From: Pectinophora gossypiella
Lineage: Eukaryota > Arthropoda > Insecta > Lepidoptera > Gelechiidae
Direction of reading: 5' to 3'
Assembly: GCF_024362695.1 (NCBI RefSeq)
Contig: NC_065406.1
Span: 11,966,001 to 12,030,000 of the forward strand
DNA length: 64,000 nucleotides
In this document: in pieces, positions 1 to 11,590 of the stretch
Layout of the letters: the number at the start of each line of letters is the position of its first letter
Position numbering within the stretch: position 1 is the first letter of the stretch
Notes under the pieces: model-generated
What the model saw: the letters and a program-made list of their open reading frames with translations, nothing else
The model's database searches: none
What the model was told of the DNA's origin: nothing
Translations under genes and position numbers: made by a program

Positions 1-458
1 TCAAACTATAAATGAATGGCCTATTACATTTTCCTTCAATATGCGAGGACACTTTTTTTTTACGTCTACTTATTAGATTAATTCATTCATTCTGAGGTGA
101 ATATATTCTTGAATGGATACGATGTCTCAACGCGTAGGCCATACGACCAGCTCATGCATATTCGTCGCGATTGTCTCCTAATGCAATATGATTAAAATAG
201 AACAACGAACATCCGCCATTAAATCTTTACGATTATTAAATGATGTCGAGACGTGTGGGCATCTGCATTTTTGAAAACAAAATCGGTTTTAATCGAGTCG
301 GACGTAGTTACTAAGTAGTATTCCGTGGGCGCGAAGGAATTACCTATTTCTGTTTTATTAAGACTGCATTAAAAGCAATAACAATTATGTCGTTCTGTCC
401 TTATTTGTCCTTTGCGACCGTATCCAATTTGCATGAAACCAAATCAGCTAAAGTAAAG
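1..458. other. No feature recognised
   Basis: AT-rich sequence with no long open frame, no RNA gene signature and no repeat that recurs elsewhere in the window. Confidence 0.5.
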
Positions 459-800
459 AAAATTCCACTTGATATTAACATTATGAGTTAATGAGCTGAA
501 TCATCTCTTTCAGTATTCGTTACGATGTCACTTACATTACACCCCTTGCAAGTTCCTATAGATAGCGATATGAGTGCGTAGGGTGTTAGTGCCACCGTAA
601 CGAATATTGACAAGGATGATTCATACCATGATTCTGAGTTGATATCAAGTGGAATTCCTTTCGGAAAATTCGTGAAAATTTTAGTGCAGTACTATTAATT
701 ATTTTCAGTTTCATACTTTTGCGACAGAAAGTTCCATTTTATATCAATTCAGAATCATAGCCTGAATCATCCCTTATAGTTTTTGTAACGATGTCAGTAA
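459..800. repeat. MITE M1: one right half and one fold-back copy
   Basis: The arm GTAACGAATACTGAGGGG and its continuation (GATGATTCAG, then TTGATATCAAGTGGAATT) recurs many times in the window in both orientations. Here a lone right half (459-545) lies beside a complete but diverged inverted-repeat copy (581-800), whose left arm begins GGGTGTTAGTG and whose right arm ends GTAACGATGTCAGTAA. Better copies end in TACAGGGTGTTAG, so a TA target duplication and a Tc1/mariner-like origin are plausible. No transposase is present. Confidence 0.75.
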
Positions 801-1225
801 AGGTATAAAGGTAAAGGTCAATTTGCGGCCAAGTAATTATTAGAAAAGTATCGATTTTACGAGCAAAACTTTACTTTAGTACCATGAAAATGCTCAGCTC
901 GATAAGAAGCTACAAAATGTTAATGTTATTGAAGAGAGCCGTAAAGTGCCGCTTCGCTGCGGATGTTTTCTTATAAATATTGAATAAGAATTATTAAGAT
1001 ACGTTCTTCTCCTTCACTTGGAAAGTAAATGGTAAACACAAAATAAATTTAAAAAAAATGAAAAAAAAAAACACATAATTATTTCAGAAATAAATTGAAT
1101 AACAAGATTTTCGCCAAATGACATGCTAATTAAAGATTTTTTATTCACCTATTGCTCTATGTTATTAGTAATTTCGTAGAAACCTTTAGAAAACGTTCAT
1201 GTTTATATAATGACTTAACGTAAAA
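801..1225. other. No feature recognised
   Basis: AT-rich, with an A-rich run at about 1051-1076. No coding or RNA signature was seen. Confidence 0.5.
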
Positions 1226-1385
1226 TAAGTTCACGACTATATCCCAATTGGGGTAGTCAGAGCTACATCCATCGGTAGATGAAACAAGTACCCTCACCTC
1301 ACCGAGCTTTCTGTTAGACCAACGTGATTGGTAGTGAGGCGTATCGCCGTCTATAATGGTCGAGCTAACTGTGTTAGTGATAACT
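1226..1385 (-). repeat. LINE L2-type 3' end fragment
   Basis: This matches, in antisense, a repeat found six times in the window. Shared blocks include CCCAATTGGGGTAGTC, CTCACCGAGCTTTCTGTTAG and GCCGTCTATAATGGTCGA. In the sense orientation the copies end in CGTGAGCTTATG-like sequence, the kind of short-tandem tail left by RTE-like LINEs and their satellites. No open frame survives. Confidence 0.7.
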
Positions 1386-1938
1386 GTACTACAACAACTT
1401 TAAAACACCTTGTGTGTCTCTAATCCTAGTTTAGCATCCTTTAATGGTAATTAAGTAGGTATACTTATGTTAATTGCATATGAAAGAGGAAAACATATCA
1501 CTACAATCGTGAACAAATGCGACAGTGGATTTTATTGTTTCGTTTTATTGCATTTAAAATAGGTTATATTGTTATTTTATGATGTTTTTAATGTGGTGTT
1601 AATAAAAAAAAAACATAGATATAGTGGAATTTTAACAAAAGATCAGAGGTGACCACTAATAGCGTAGTAAAACTGTGATGTAAAACCTCGAGCGTTATTT
1701 GCATTAAGTGAGTTCTAGCACTTAAAACGTGTCTGCTGCTAATGGACGCGATTGCATGCATATGGGGTTTTAATTTTCATCACATTGAAGTTTTCAGTTT
1801 ACTTAATACATTATAATATAGGCAATATATAGGTTTAATTTATTGTCTGCCGGAATGCGGATCTCGATGTATAAATTTGAAAAAAATTCAAAAAAAATCT
1901 CGACGTAAAAAGTTGAAAATATATTGTTTGGTATCTCA
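1386..1938. other. No feature recognised
   Basis: Unique-looking AT-rich sequence with short poly-A runs near 1607. Nothing else can be supported. Confidence 0.5.
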
Positions 1939-2139
1939 GCAGATTAGAGGTACCCGATAAATACATTTTCGGAGGTACGTGACCTAACCTGTATTGGGCT
2001 GGTTTTCATTGCGCGGGTTGGTGGTCAGACAGTCAGTCGCTTCTGTTAAAACCGGTCCTCTCAAATCTTCAGGTTAGGTAAGCGGACCCTGTGAAAAAAC
2101 GGGACAATGCTAGGGAGATGATGATCGCAGATTAGAGGT
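1939..2139 (+). mobile_element. RTE-type 3' UTR retroposon (family R) with 13-bp TSD
   Basis: A perfect 13-bp direct repeat, GCAGATTAGAGGT, lies at 1939-1951 and 2127-2139 and brackets the insert 1952-2126. The insert contains ACCTGTATTGGGCTGGTTTT and ends in GGGAGATGATGATC, a GATGAT-type tail. Three further copies lie at 10864, 37158 and 54198, all in the opposite orientation. The tail and the 5' truncation fit target-primed retroposition by an RTE-clade LINE. The perfect TSD suggests a fairly young insertion, although the body differs from the other copies. Confidence 0.85.
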
Positions 2140-2977
2140 TAAAACTTACGTAGTCAAAGGTAATGCAGGATCAGACGCCACGCTCAACTTTAGTTCATTT
2201 ATAATCTAAGGCCCAGGTTTTCAGACAATAGACAATAGTGGTTTTCGGATTTTAAAAAGCATAAAATAAAAGAAAAAAAAGTTAAAATTAAATTTTTACG
2301 ACCAAAGAGGAGAATAAAAAAGTGTTTTCCTCTTTCATTTAAAACTCCATTTAATGAATATAACGTGATAATATGGCTGTTATGTTTTTACTAAAGTATG
2401 GTTTAGACTTAAAATATAGAAATGATTAATATATGTAGGTACCTATACACAAGTTTTTCTTAAGTCATAAAACGTATGTAAGTAGTTGAAAATGAAAAAA
2501 ATCCTATATTTTATGTGGAAGCGTATGAAATAATCAATCACCCCCGCACAATATTTTGAATTAAAATACAGGGTATGTTCAGAGAATCCTTCTTCTTTCA
2601 TTAACCTCAAAAGCATTGCATATCGTCGGTCTATCGCACTTAAGCAGTTTTATGTATTGCGAAAATGCAATGCGGCAGTTAGCCTCGCCTAGAAGCCTAT
2701 CCTCTTACCTAGATTCTATTGCATTGCATTCCACACATGAAAACAGCATTAGCCTAATGAAACTGCCTGTATTATACATTTCGTTTCATGTTTATAGGAT
2801 TTTTAACAAGGATATTTTCAATAATGATAATTGTAATGCAATAGCGCGATAGATTTTGCATATTTCGCGGAAGGAACGAAGTGTATTTACTTACCTACAT
2901 TTTAGTACTTATACTTAATTTTTCCGCCACAATCATTGTAGCCACAAGAACGTTTAGTAGTTGTCCTATTTTTTTGT
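2140..2977. other. No supportable gene
   Basis: A 78-codon open stretch at 2616-2852 has no recognisable motif and no coding-like composition. The rest is AT-rich unique sequence. Confidence 0.5.
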
Positions 2978-3090
2978 TAATGGCTATCGCGTTTGACCAT
3001 AATCTCACCTGATGCTAAGTTACGATGTGGTCTAGGGTGGATCACGCTTACCTAGCAAATGCCTACACAGACGAGACAAGAACAGACGAC
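2978..3090 (+). repeat. Dispersed lepidopteran repeat fragment (family H)
   Basis: The segment runs from GGCTATCGCGTTTGACC through AATCTCACCTGATGCTAAG and GTGGTCTAGGGTGGATCACG to CTTACCTAGCAAATGCC. From memory this is a very common lepidopteran retroposon fragment. A shorter, diverged copy lies near 12009-12055. No boundaries can be defined. Confidence 0.5.
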
Positions 3091-5111
3091 GGCAGACAGT
3101 TCCAGTCCTTTGCTGTTCGCACGAAAAAGGGACAGGCAAAAGGTTTATTTAAAGCACACCACAGCGCCAATAAATCTACGCCAAAAAATGAGACTGTATT
3201 TATTTCTAGACATTAAGTCGAAATAAAATACATTAACGCTTTCAAGGCTTTTATTTATTCAACGTTTAGGACATTTAGTTGAGCATTAGCGCCTATCCGA
3301 AAGACTGATTTCAGTCTAAGCAATAGCCCGTTTAGCAGCAATTTATGGCGGTTCCTTGGCATTTGCTTGGAAACTGTATAAATGCCGACTCATGACTTTA
3401 CAGCTCGCGTGCAAGTCTAAATCCAGACATTTCAGCGTCTTATCTGCATTTTATAAAGTAAGATTCTTTCTGCTTTTCGAGGACTTTCTACTCGCTACCA
3501 GTTTGCTTGCTAAATAGTCTCATTTCAACCGAGTATAACGTAATCTGACATCAGTACTCTGAGCTCGTCTCTGAATGTTTCAGATTAGAAAACCTAGTCC
3601 TTTATTTAAGATACTTACCTTGAAATGAGATTACCTTTTCGCTAAGGCGTGGATGGTCTGATAGCACAGATACCGTCGAGTTTAATCTTTGTTAAAACAT
3701 GAAAGTTTCATATTTTTTGACACTGCATCTTATTACCTAATTTAAATTCGCATAAGATACAGTGTCCCTATAAGAGTAGGCAAACTGCCACTCTTCAGAA
3801 GAAAACTTTACCTTAAACACTTTTAGGTTGCATATTGTAAAGAATAATAATTAAGATAATATACGTTTTTCCTTACTCAACGGATATTTCTGAGTTTTTC
3901 TTTACTTCTCTGCCTATTCATAGATTGTTTCGTTAACGGTTCCAGAAGTAATACTTAAGCAGAAAAGGGTATATAGATCGGACTCCAGAAAGTGAAAAGA
4001 TTCGTAGATTTCGTAGTGCTCAAGTGTGTGCGCAAACACAGGAGAATTCTCTCACCCTAACCTCGCTGTTCCCATTGGAACATAAAGACATTACAACCAA
4101 AGAGAGGTTCGGATACAGTATTTGGCCGATGGTAACTAAGCCCTCTACCATCGGCCTTTCATCATACCTTGCTGTCTCGCTGTGTCCACCAAAACCGGTT
4201 GCATATTAAAAGGGTAATAAGTAGAGTAACGCGATTTATACTTCTGCACGCTTCTCTAATTCAACAAACAACACGTAGGTGCACAAATTTTCATGTGCCC
4301 AGTAAATATTTATGCGCGGGGAGACTACACAACGAGTGCATGCAACTTGACGCCAAATTCCTGCCGGGTTTAATGTTAGCAAAGCGCGCCATAATTGTGA
4401 ATAGGCGGCGGCAGAACGCACTGCGCCCTAAATAGGCGCAAATTGCAATGTGGCTGTCGCATGCATGGTGGGACTACATTTATAACGAGCTAGATTATGC
4501 GCACACTCAATATTACATACGTTCTTACATAACATGGATGTACTCAATCCCTTTTCGGGTTGGATAAAGCCATAAGATGACAAGAATTTGCAGTTACTTT
4601 TGGGCATAATGGAATCGTACGACGGATTACTAGCTCATCGTTAATAAATAACTTATCATGTAAGATAGATACATATATATCTACACAGTAGATTTTTAGA
4701 GGTATAAAATCCTCCGCTTGTAAAAAACAAAAATACATCCATGACATCATCGTGTACATTGAAAATAAATATTTCAAGGATCTTTGTTCAGAAACCTTAA
4801 TACTTAATAAGTACCTCTTTTTAACAATAATTTGCAACCCACGTCACAACTTCATACATTAACTTTACTGAGATGACATTCCAAGTCCGTTCGCGCATGG
4901 AAGACATTATTGAAAAACTTCCAACTTGTGATATTGCTATGCTTCCCAAAGGAACGATTTGACTGTTCAACGAAAATAACAAATTCGCGTAAATAATAAG
5001 TTTTGACATCAAAGGAAAAAGAATTGGCATTCAAACAACATAACATGTATACCAGCCTCTGGCTTATCCAAATATAGCTAGCCCGTAAAAGTGCCTATTT
5101 TTCGATGAATA
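3091..5111. other. About 2 kb without a recognised feature
   Basis: Several 60-100 codon open stretches occur here (for example 4169-4435 on the plus strand and 4544-4837 on the minus). They overlap each other on both strands, have no protein-family motifs, and are best read as chance. No repeat recurring elsewhere was recognised. Confidence 0.5.
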
Positions 5112-5325
5112 AAATGTAAAGGTTGTGAAGGCGTTAGACTTACGATCTGTGGGTCCGTATTCGATTACCGATGTGGACATTTTTGAAATCACATTTTGAA
5201 ACTGTCTTTTCCTTTCTAATTGTTCGAAAAAATAAGATGATTCAGAAGTTAATCTTGGGCTTCTAGACAAACGCCTGCACCAACACGCACTGGAGCAGCA
5301 TGGTGGTGGAGTATGCTCCGCTAGC
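5112..5325 (+). repeat. Degenerate SINE B copy
   Basis: An old copy of the SINE at 35629-35972. It keeps a box-B-like remnant (GTATTCGATTACCGATG), the AAATCACATTTTGAAACTGT region, and the diagnostic CGCACTGGAGCAGCATGGTGG block followed by GAGTATGCTCC. The shared core is badly eroded and the extreme 3' end is missing. The 123-codon minus-strand frame over this copy is not a gene. Confidence 0.65.
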
Positions 5326-6224
5326 ATTGTGATCAAATATAGGTCCTCTCCACTCTTCCACCCGAAAAATGGTTTACAATATAAACAAACAATACTGAGC
5401 AACTTCTTTATAAGTTTCGATCTTATCAAGCGCAATCAAATTATGACTTGCAATATAAGTAAGTAATGTGAGGTTGTTTCTACCTACAGTTTACATGCCT
5501 CGAATCATTTCATGTTCTCCACATAATACATGTATAAGGTATGCAAGATATCTGTTTTAAGCAGTTCGGTTGGTGGCGATATTAGCATTTGGGGATAACG
5601 CTATACGCCTCGGGTGAAACCTTCGGAAATCCTTTATAAGTAGGGGAAAACGAATGAATACAAATGTTATCTACTTTACGGATTTTAGTAAGGTAAAGGT
5701 AGAATCTGGTGACTGGATTTACATACTTAGTTATCTATTCAGAAACAAATAGACCAGATCTTTAGAAAGCCGAGTTTAGAAGGTAAGTGTTAGGCGCGTT
5801 TAGAAGCACTAGTTACTGAGTGAACTGACGATAGTGCAAAACATGCAGAACGGAAGGATTCATCCTATGCACAAATAGTACATAGTTACCTACACCTTGA
5901 ATCTTAGTGATCTTTTCTCTCTACTCAAGTTATTATAAAGACTATTAACTACGTATGTAGGTAGCATGAATTGAATACCTTCTCGAGGACAGTTACATAT
6001 TATAAAACAAAAATAAAACCAGGAACAGGCACCGAAATCCCTAAAATAAACAAGAAGAACCTTTGAATAATAGCCCAGCTGCTCATAACGCGAATGCCGA
6101 ATGCAGACAACATGCTAATACCGCAATAACTTGACAGCGCCATCTGCCGGCCGCGTTAAGCTGCGAGACAAGAATAATGGCCGTACGGGAAATGGAGACG
6201 GCAAACATTCATTATTTTGCTTAT
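5326..6224. other. No feature recognised
   Basis: AT-rich unique sequence. The short GC-rich stretch near 6133-6170 (AGCGCCATCTGCCGGCC) may be a scrap of a dispersed repeat, but it cannot be assigned. Confidence 0.45.
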
Positions 6225-6356
6225 GTGGCTCATCACCTATCACGTTGGTCTAACAAAAAGCTCGGTGACGTGTGGGTACTTAGTTCATCTAGCGATGGAT
6301 GTACCTCTGACTACCCTTATTGGGATATAGTCGTGAACTTATGTTATTTTATGCCT
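6225..6356 (+). repeat. LINE L2-type 3' end fragment
   Basis: Sense copy of the family at 1226 and 32818: CACCTATCACGTTGGTCTAA, AAGCTCGGTGACGTG, then TGGGATATAGTCGTGAACTT and TATGTTATTTTATG. The 61-codon frame over it is a by-product of the repeat. Confidence 0.7.
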
Positions 6357-7993
6357 ATATAGTAAATAGAGTACTATATTACATAATACAATTTCGTCAT
6401 GTAGGTAGGTATTTGCTGGTTTGCAGTCTAGTGTTGATCATTGATATACGTACTAATCGGGGACTAAGTAGGTATGCTATAAATGTTGTCATTTGAAATA
6501 ATGTGATGCGTTAACATAAGTCGAGTCAAAAAACCTAACCTAATAAACAAATGTTATTATAATTCGAAGGAATATTTTAAACATAAAAATAATAAAATTT
6601 TCTAATAAGTATGATTTTCAATAAGTAATCTTCTTTTGTACCATTTCTCTCTTTTTTAATATTTGTACTCCTGCAGGCCGAACACATCACAAAATTGTTA
6701 TGTAATTTATTTTACGACTTTTTTGTATTTTATATGTTCTCGCAAATAAATTGATTTAATTTTGATAAATTTAAAAATCATATGAAGTGGAAAGATCCAA
6801 TTTTTTCCATCTGTTACGTCACCACGCCACCTTTAATTTGGAAAATGTTACTTACCCTCATTAAGTATGTAAACGTCTTCATAATTAAGGATACTTTTTG
6901 AAAATCTTATTTTATTTTCGTGTTTACCTACTCTTCATTCAGATTTTTCAGGAGTAATCAGATACGAAGCGGGCATCCATCCCCTAGTTATACATGCTTT
7001 CGCTACCTTAACATTGTTGGTAACTTGCTTGCAACGGAGAACAAACTTGCGAATTTATCGTTACTGATTGCATAACACAAACCTTTAAACCCAGAATACT
7101 AAATCAAGCGACACTAAGTTAGAGATTAGTCAGTCGTAAGGCGCGGTAAGTTAGATTTGATAAGTTGCAACACTAAGTAGACAGGTTATTTCATAAAGCT
7201 TGTCGCAAAAAAACATAAAAGATAATATACATATTTATTCTCGACATAGATACGAGTATGCACTACTTTTTAAACCTTAACAGTGCGCCCCCATTAAGTC
7301 TTTATAAATAATATTTAGGCATTATATCGACCATACACATTCTTCAACTTAAACACATTCAAAACAGCAAAAAAGAAATAATGAGGCTCCAACAATTACG
7401 TACAAAACAAAGCAGGCTATCAAATAACGCGCTCGCAGCACGCTTTCTTGCCTTGAAATCCGACACGCATCGGACAACGCGTGTCAACGCGTGCAAGCTG
7501 GAAAAATATATAATAAAATAACATGCTTATTTTATTTATTTCTCTTGCAATATTATGTTCATCTCATTATCTCAGTTGGTATGCGTGCATGTTGTGCTGT
7601 GTTGACGTAAATAGTTTAGTTTTGATTCCTGACTAAATAACCAAGCTTAGATAATAATATAAACTTTACAAATGTAAGTAGGTATTTCTTTTGTATTTGT
7701 GCGCGTTGAGTTATGAAATAAATGAAAGAAAGTTAGCATAAATTATTGAGAGAAAGTAACTACGGGAGATGTCAATGTCCAAGTAGACAAAGTAGAAAAC
7801 TGGTTCACAACACTTTAACAAAATGGAACAACAAAATGGGTTCAACATCTTATTACTTACGTATACTTAGTATTCTTAGGTTTCAGAGTGCCTTTCCTGA
7901 CTTAGTTGAATATCTGCATCAGTTATTACCAAGCGGTGTGACAAGTAAGTGTAGAATTAAATTGGATTGCGCTCTTTTTTTTAAAAAATGCGG
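6357..7993. other. About 1.6 kb without a recognised feature
   Basis: AT-rich unique sequence with no supportable gene. The 86-codon frame at 7746-8006 runs into the hairpin at 7994 and has no motif. Confidence 0.5.
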
Positions 7994-8059
7994 ATTTGAG
8001 TACTAACGTTGCACTATTCAATAGGTAGGTAGGTAATAGTGCAACGCTAGTACTCAAAT
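7994..8059. repeat. Strong 25-bp hairpin
   Basis: The left arm (7994-8018, ATTTGAGTAC ... CACTATT) and right arm (8035-8059) are reverse complements over 25 bp with one mismatch, separated by 16 nt of CAATAGGTAGGTAGGT. It could be a very short fold-back element or an RNA hairpin. It is not a copy of any other family seen here. Confidence 0.8.
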
Positions 8060-10183
8060 TAAATAAAGATATCAGGTGGACTCCTCTCGTCTCTTTTTCA
8101 AGCCTAGAGGTTATGTAATCAACTTCAAATGTATCACAAAAGCGGGGTATTTCCGCCAAAAATATTCGGATAGAACGTTAAAGTTACGATTGTGAGTGCG
8201 TCTTTAATATTCGTCCGGAACATATAAATCGTAGTGAATATAAAATAAGAACGCGCACTTATTGAGGGACGCAAATACCAAGGAAGTAGGTACTTCTACC
8301 CGACCGTGCTGTAATAAAGTGTTGGTATGAATTTTATACGAGGATTGCCGGAGATTATGCTAATATAAAGTTGGCGAACAAGGCCTTGAGACGTTCAATA
8401 ATTTTAAGAGTTGACAGCAATCTGCTTTATGCGACAACTTGCGGATACTTAGCCAGACAAATAAGAGCAAGAACTCAGTTGTTTTTACTCATTCAACTTA
8501 TTCGTTGAACTTATATATTTAGCTGGTTTTTATTTGTTTTAAAAAAAATGTATTTTATAATATCGCATAATAGACTTAATTTTAATATAAAGTGGATTTT
8601 AAAACAAAACGGCTACTAATAAACCTATTTCTAGCCATGTAATTTTTTTGCACCCTGCTGTTAATAGAACAGACTATAAAATAAAACAAGACTATAGTTA
8701 CCAACAACTTAATATACCACCGTTAAATCGAACCAATTTAAATGGTAATCGTTCTTAAAATTAAATAGGGAACTTGTTTGGATATAAAAGCTAACGGAAA
8801 ACAAGTGATAAATCGAATAGTTAAAATAATTTTACGATGGCAATTATGTTTATCTCGGGAGCCCATCCGCCCACTCTCGCCACCTCAGACATATACAAAT
8901 AAAATATTAAAACTTGTCTAGGTAGTCCAAATACGGCATTCTGGACTATATATCGTTACTAATTAGACTGCTAAAGCATGTATAACATGACAGTATCGTG
9001 TTACAAGTTCTACGAAATCCAATCACGATAGACGATAGTGATCTTTACGACTAATTATTAAATAAATACCTGCTTTTAACTTTTTTGCGTACTTAAGTGG
9101 CAATACTGACACGTTATTGTGTGTAATTTACGACGTGAGAGAGAAGAGAAGAATAATTTATGAGGGAAGTAAAAGGCGATATCTCCTAATATGTTATCCT
9201 GCTCGTATTTTACGGAGTTCGCTTTTAATATTTTACAAGACCAGAGGTGAAATGGTTTCGTCGCGTTTGCTCAGGTGATCCGTCTTACGAGGCAAATGAC
9301 GAACCTGTGTACCTACTCTTTCTGAAAATTGATGACGCACTAGGAGAAATGGAAATATTAAATTGAAGTTATTTTGAATCAGGTTCATCTTTAAATAAGA
9401 CGGAATATTACGTGTTCTTACTTAATTTATAACGTTATAATAGTAATAGTGACTAATCAGATACATTAATACTATTTGGTGCCTAATACTCGACTCAAAT
9501 GGTTTCTCTTGCAAAATTTTGTTCGTTATATCTTGTAATGCCGTATTAGTTTCAGCCTGCGGATTAGTTACGGGGGACCCGTTTTATAGTTTTTTTTTGT
9601 GTGGTAATGGAGGATTTAAAAACAGTTCAAATACCTATTTATACTTATTTTACTTCTGTATTACATATTGGTTTTATGAGAAATAAATTCTAGTAAGCCT
9701 ACTTCTCCACTTTTATTCCATTTACTTACTTCAATCTTCTCTCTTTAAATATCAAAAAACATTACAATATAAAGTAATAACGTGTTATAAAAAGCTGCAA
9801 ACAACTCCGTCACCCCATGCGCTATTGTCTAGATAAATATTAAAAAATCTTACCCTCCCCCGAGTCTAGCAGCCACCCACCTAGCTTCTACACTAGTACA
9901 TCTGACAACAACTGGGCCGAAACTAGGATCGTTTTCGAGAGTTATTATGGATTACATTAATATGTTTGCTCTTCTTGTAAACATACTATTTTTTTTTGGA
10001 CATTACTTATTGCAGATTTGCCGCAGATGGCATTGACTTGGCCGAATAAATGGGGAGCGCTGAAGGCTCTCACCCGGTATAAACATACTACAAAACACAC
10101 TTTCTATATACTAATTAATATTTTGCCTCAACATTTTGTATCATAACAACTTATTGAAATAGTTTTACTAGGACGAAATTCTA
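8060..10183. other. About 2.1 kb without a supportable gene
   Basis: AT-rich. The block 10010-10080 (CAGATTTGCCGCAGATGGC, then GCTGAAGGCTCTCACCCGG) resembles a dispersed lepidopteran repeat from memory, but it has no second copy here to confirm it. Confidence 0.45.
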
Positions 10184-10240
10184 GGATGGAATTCTATAGT
10201 CTCTGCTTACCCCGATGGGAAATAGGCGTGAGTTCATGTA
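10184..10240 (+). repeat. LINE T 3' end, interrupted by a MITE
   Basis: The stretch TATAGTCTCTGCTTACCCC and GGGAAATAGGCGTGAG is the extreme C-terminus and 3' end of LINE T (see 31680). The usual (TATG)n tail is cut off after CATGTA by MITE M3 starting at 10241. Confidence 0.75.
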
Positions 10241-10383
10241 AGGTCACGAGTACTAATATGTTACACTTTGAAACCATGTCACATTAACTTTTTTGACAAA
10301 TCAAACCGTAAGTCTTATTAAATGTCAAATAGGATAGTGCGACAGGGTTCTAATGTGGGTACATAATATTGCTCATGACTGTA
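10239..10383. mobile_element. Mariner-like MITE M3, TA target duplication
   Basis: The element 10241-10381 begins AGGTCACGAGTA and ends GCTCATGACTG. The ends are imperfect inverted repeats (consensus CRGTCAYGAG) and TA flanks both sides (10239-10240 and 10382-10383). Copies at 36012 and 39954 have the same ~142-bp length and internal blocks such as TAACTTTTTTGACAAA. The length, TIRs and TA duplication point to a Tc1/mariner-derived MITE. There is no coding capacity. Confidence 0.8.
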
Positions 10384-10863
10384 CGTATGTGTGTACTAAG
10401 ACGAAAATACATCAAAATCCACTGCCGTTGCGTATATTGACTAACGGGAGCTATGACTATTTGCAGTCCTGTTTACCGTATAAATAAAATGTACATATTT
10501 TCCTGAAATAAACAACGTTAGATTTCAAATTATTATTCTTATTGCACGGTTATTTTTGTGGGTTTTTCCTTATTTTCTTTTTTTTCGAGAAAACTTGTGA
10601 CATTCCCGATCACGCTGGTTGCATACCTGGACATCAATGGAACAAAGAAACCGTGGCAAGCACAGTATCTGCCTAGCCCGGCTATCGATCCAGGCCTGCC
10701 GTTGAACTCGCTATTGACTGCTCCATCGTAACCTACTGTTTTACATCTATTCTATTCACTCCCGTTTGAAACGTACAAAGTAACGTTTATAGTCTCTGTG
10801 AAGTGTTCATATGAAGAGATGTAGTTTCAACTATGGTTCAGAATCATTATTCATGCTTATTCA
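10384..10863. other. No feature recognised
   Basis: Unique sequence. The moderately GC-rich 10600-10735 segment has no second copy in the window and no open frame. Confidence 0.45.
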
Positions 10864-11060
10864 TCCCCCAGGCATTATCCTGTTTTCCCTAGGGTCCGCT
10901 TACCTAACCTGATGATTTGACAATTCCAGTTTTTTTTTTACAGAAGCGACTGCTTGTCTGACCTTCCAACCCGCGAAGGGAAAACCAGCCCAATACAGGT
11001 TAGGTTAGGTTATATAATACCTCCAAAAATGCATTTCTCGGGAATGTGGGTGTGGGTGGC
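10864..11060 (-). mobile_element. RTE-type 3' UTR retroposon (family R)
   Basis: Antisense copy of the element at 1952: TCCCCCAGGCATTATCC marks the 3' tail side, followed by AGGGTCCGCTTACCTAACCT, CTTCCAACCCGCGAAGGG and CAGCCCAATACAGGTTAGG. It extends through GCATTTCTCGGGAATG, so it is less 5'-truncated than the copy at 37158. No clear TSD was found. The TTAGG-like run is part of the element, not telomeric DNA. Confidence 0.75.
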
Positions 11061-11395
11061 AATGAATTAGCAGTGGCTTATTATTTCAGGGATATTTTTC
11101 ATTTTCATTACTTTTTAGACAAAGGGAGGACATGGTACACATTTGATACTTTGGTAGAACCTCCTCTAGAACTTACTGTATCCAAGACAATTGACAAACA
11201 AATATAAAAACACCGTGAAGCTTGAAAATTGTTCTACCAAGCAATGCGTTATCGATTGTCGACATTGAGACGCTTGCAAGCGTCGGAAACTTGGCGAGGC
11301 CCCAACCCCGGTCTAAACAAGACCCAAAAGTAAATCGTGCTACTAATATGTATTGACTGAGAATGAAATCAGGGGCGCTTTTTATTACAAAAAAA

Positions 11396-11590
11396 TATAA
11401 GTTTAAAAACCCGACTACGGAAAAAACGCGCGAATTTGTCCTCAGAGTTTGATTACCACGACATACGATCACGGCATATCACTATTTGGAAGAATTTCGG
11501 AGAAATATACCTATTTTAACCGACTTCAAAAAGGAAGAGGTTCTCAATTCGTGATTTTTCCGTAGTCGGGTTTTAGTTTTTAAGCTTATA
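11396..11590. repeat. Fold-back repeat with CCCGACTACGG arms
   Basis: The left arm (11396-11426, containing AAACCCGACTACGGAAAAA) and the right arm (11553-11590, TTTTTCCGTAGTCGGGTTTT) are inverted copies around ~125 bp. Next to the right arm is ACCGACTTCAAAAAGGAAG and GGTTCTCAATTCG, which recurs at 31390-31425. This is a fragment of a dispersed lepidopteran transposon whose class I cannot assign. Confidence 0.65.

Noticed and set aside
5064..5435. A 123-codon minus-strand frame
   Set aside because: It lies over a degenerate SINE B.
10995..11015. Telomeric TTAGG repeats
   Set aside because: The GGTTAGGTTAGGTTA run is part of retroposon family R, present in shorter form in other copies.
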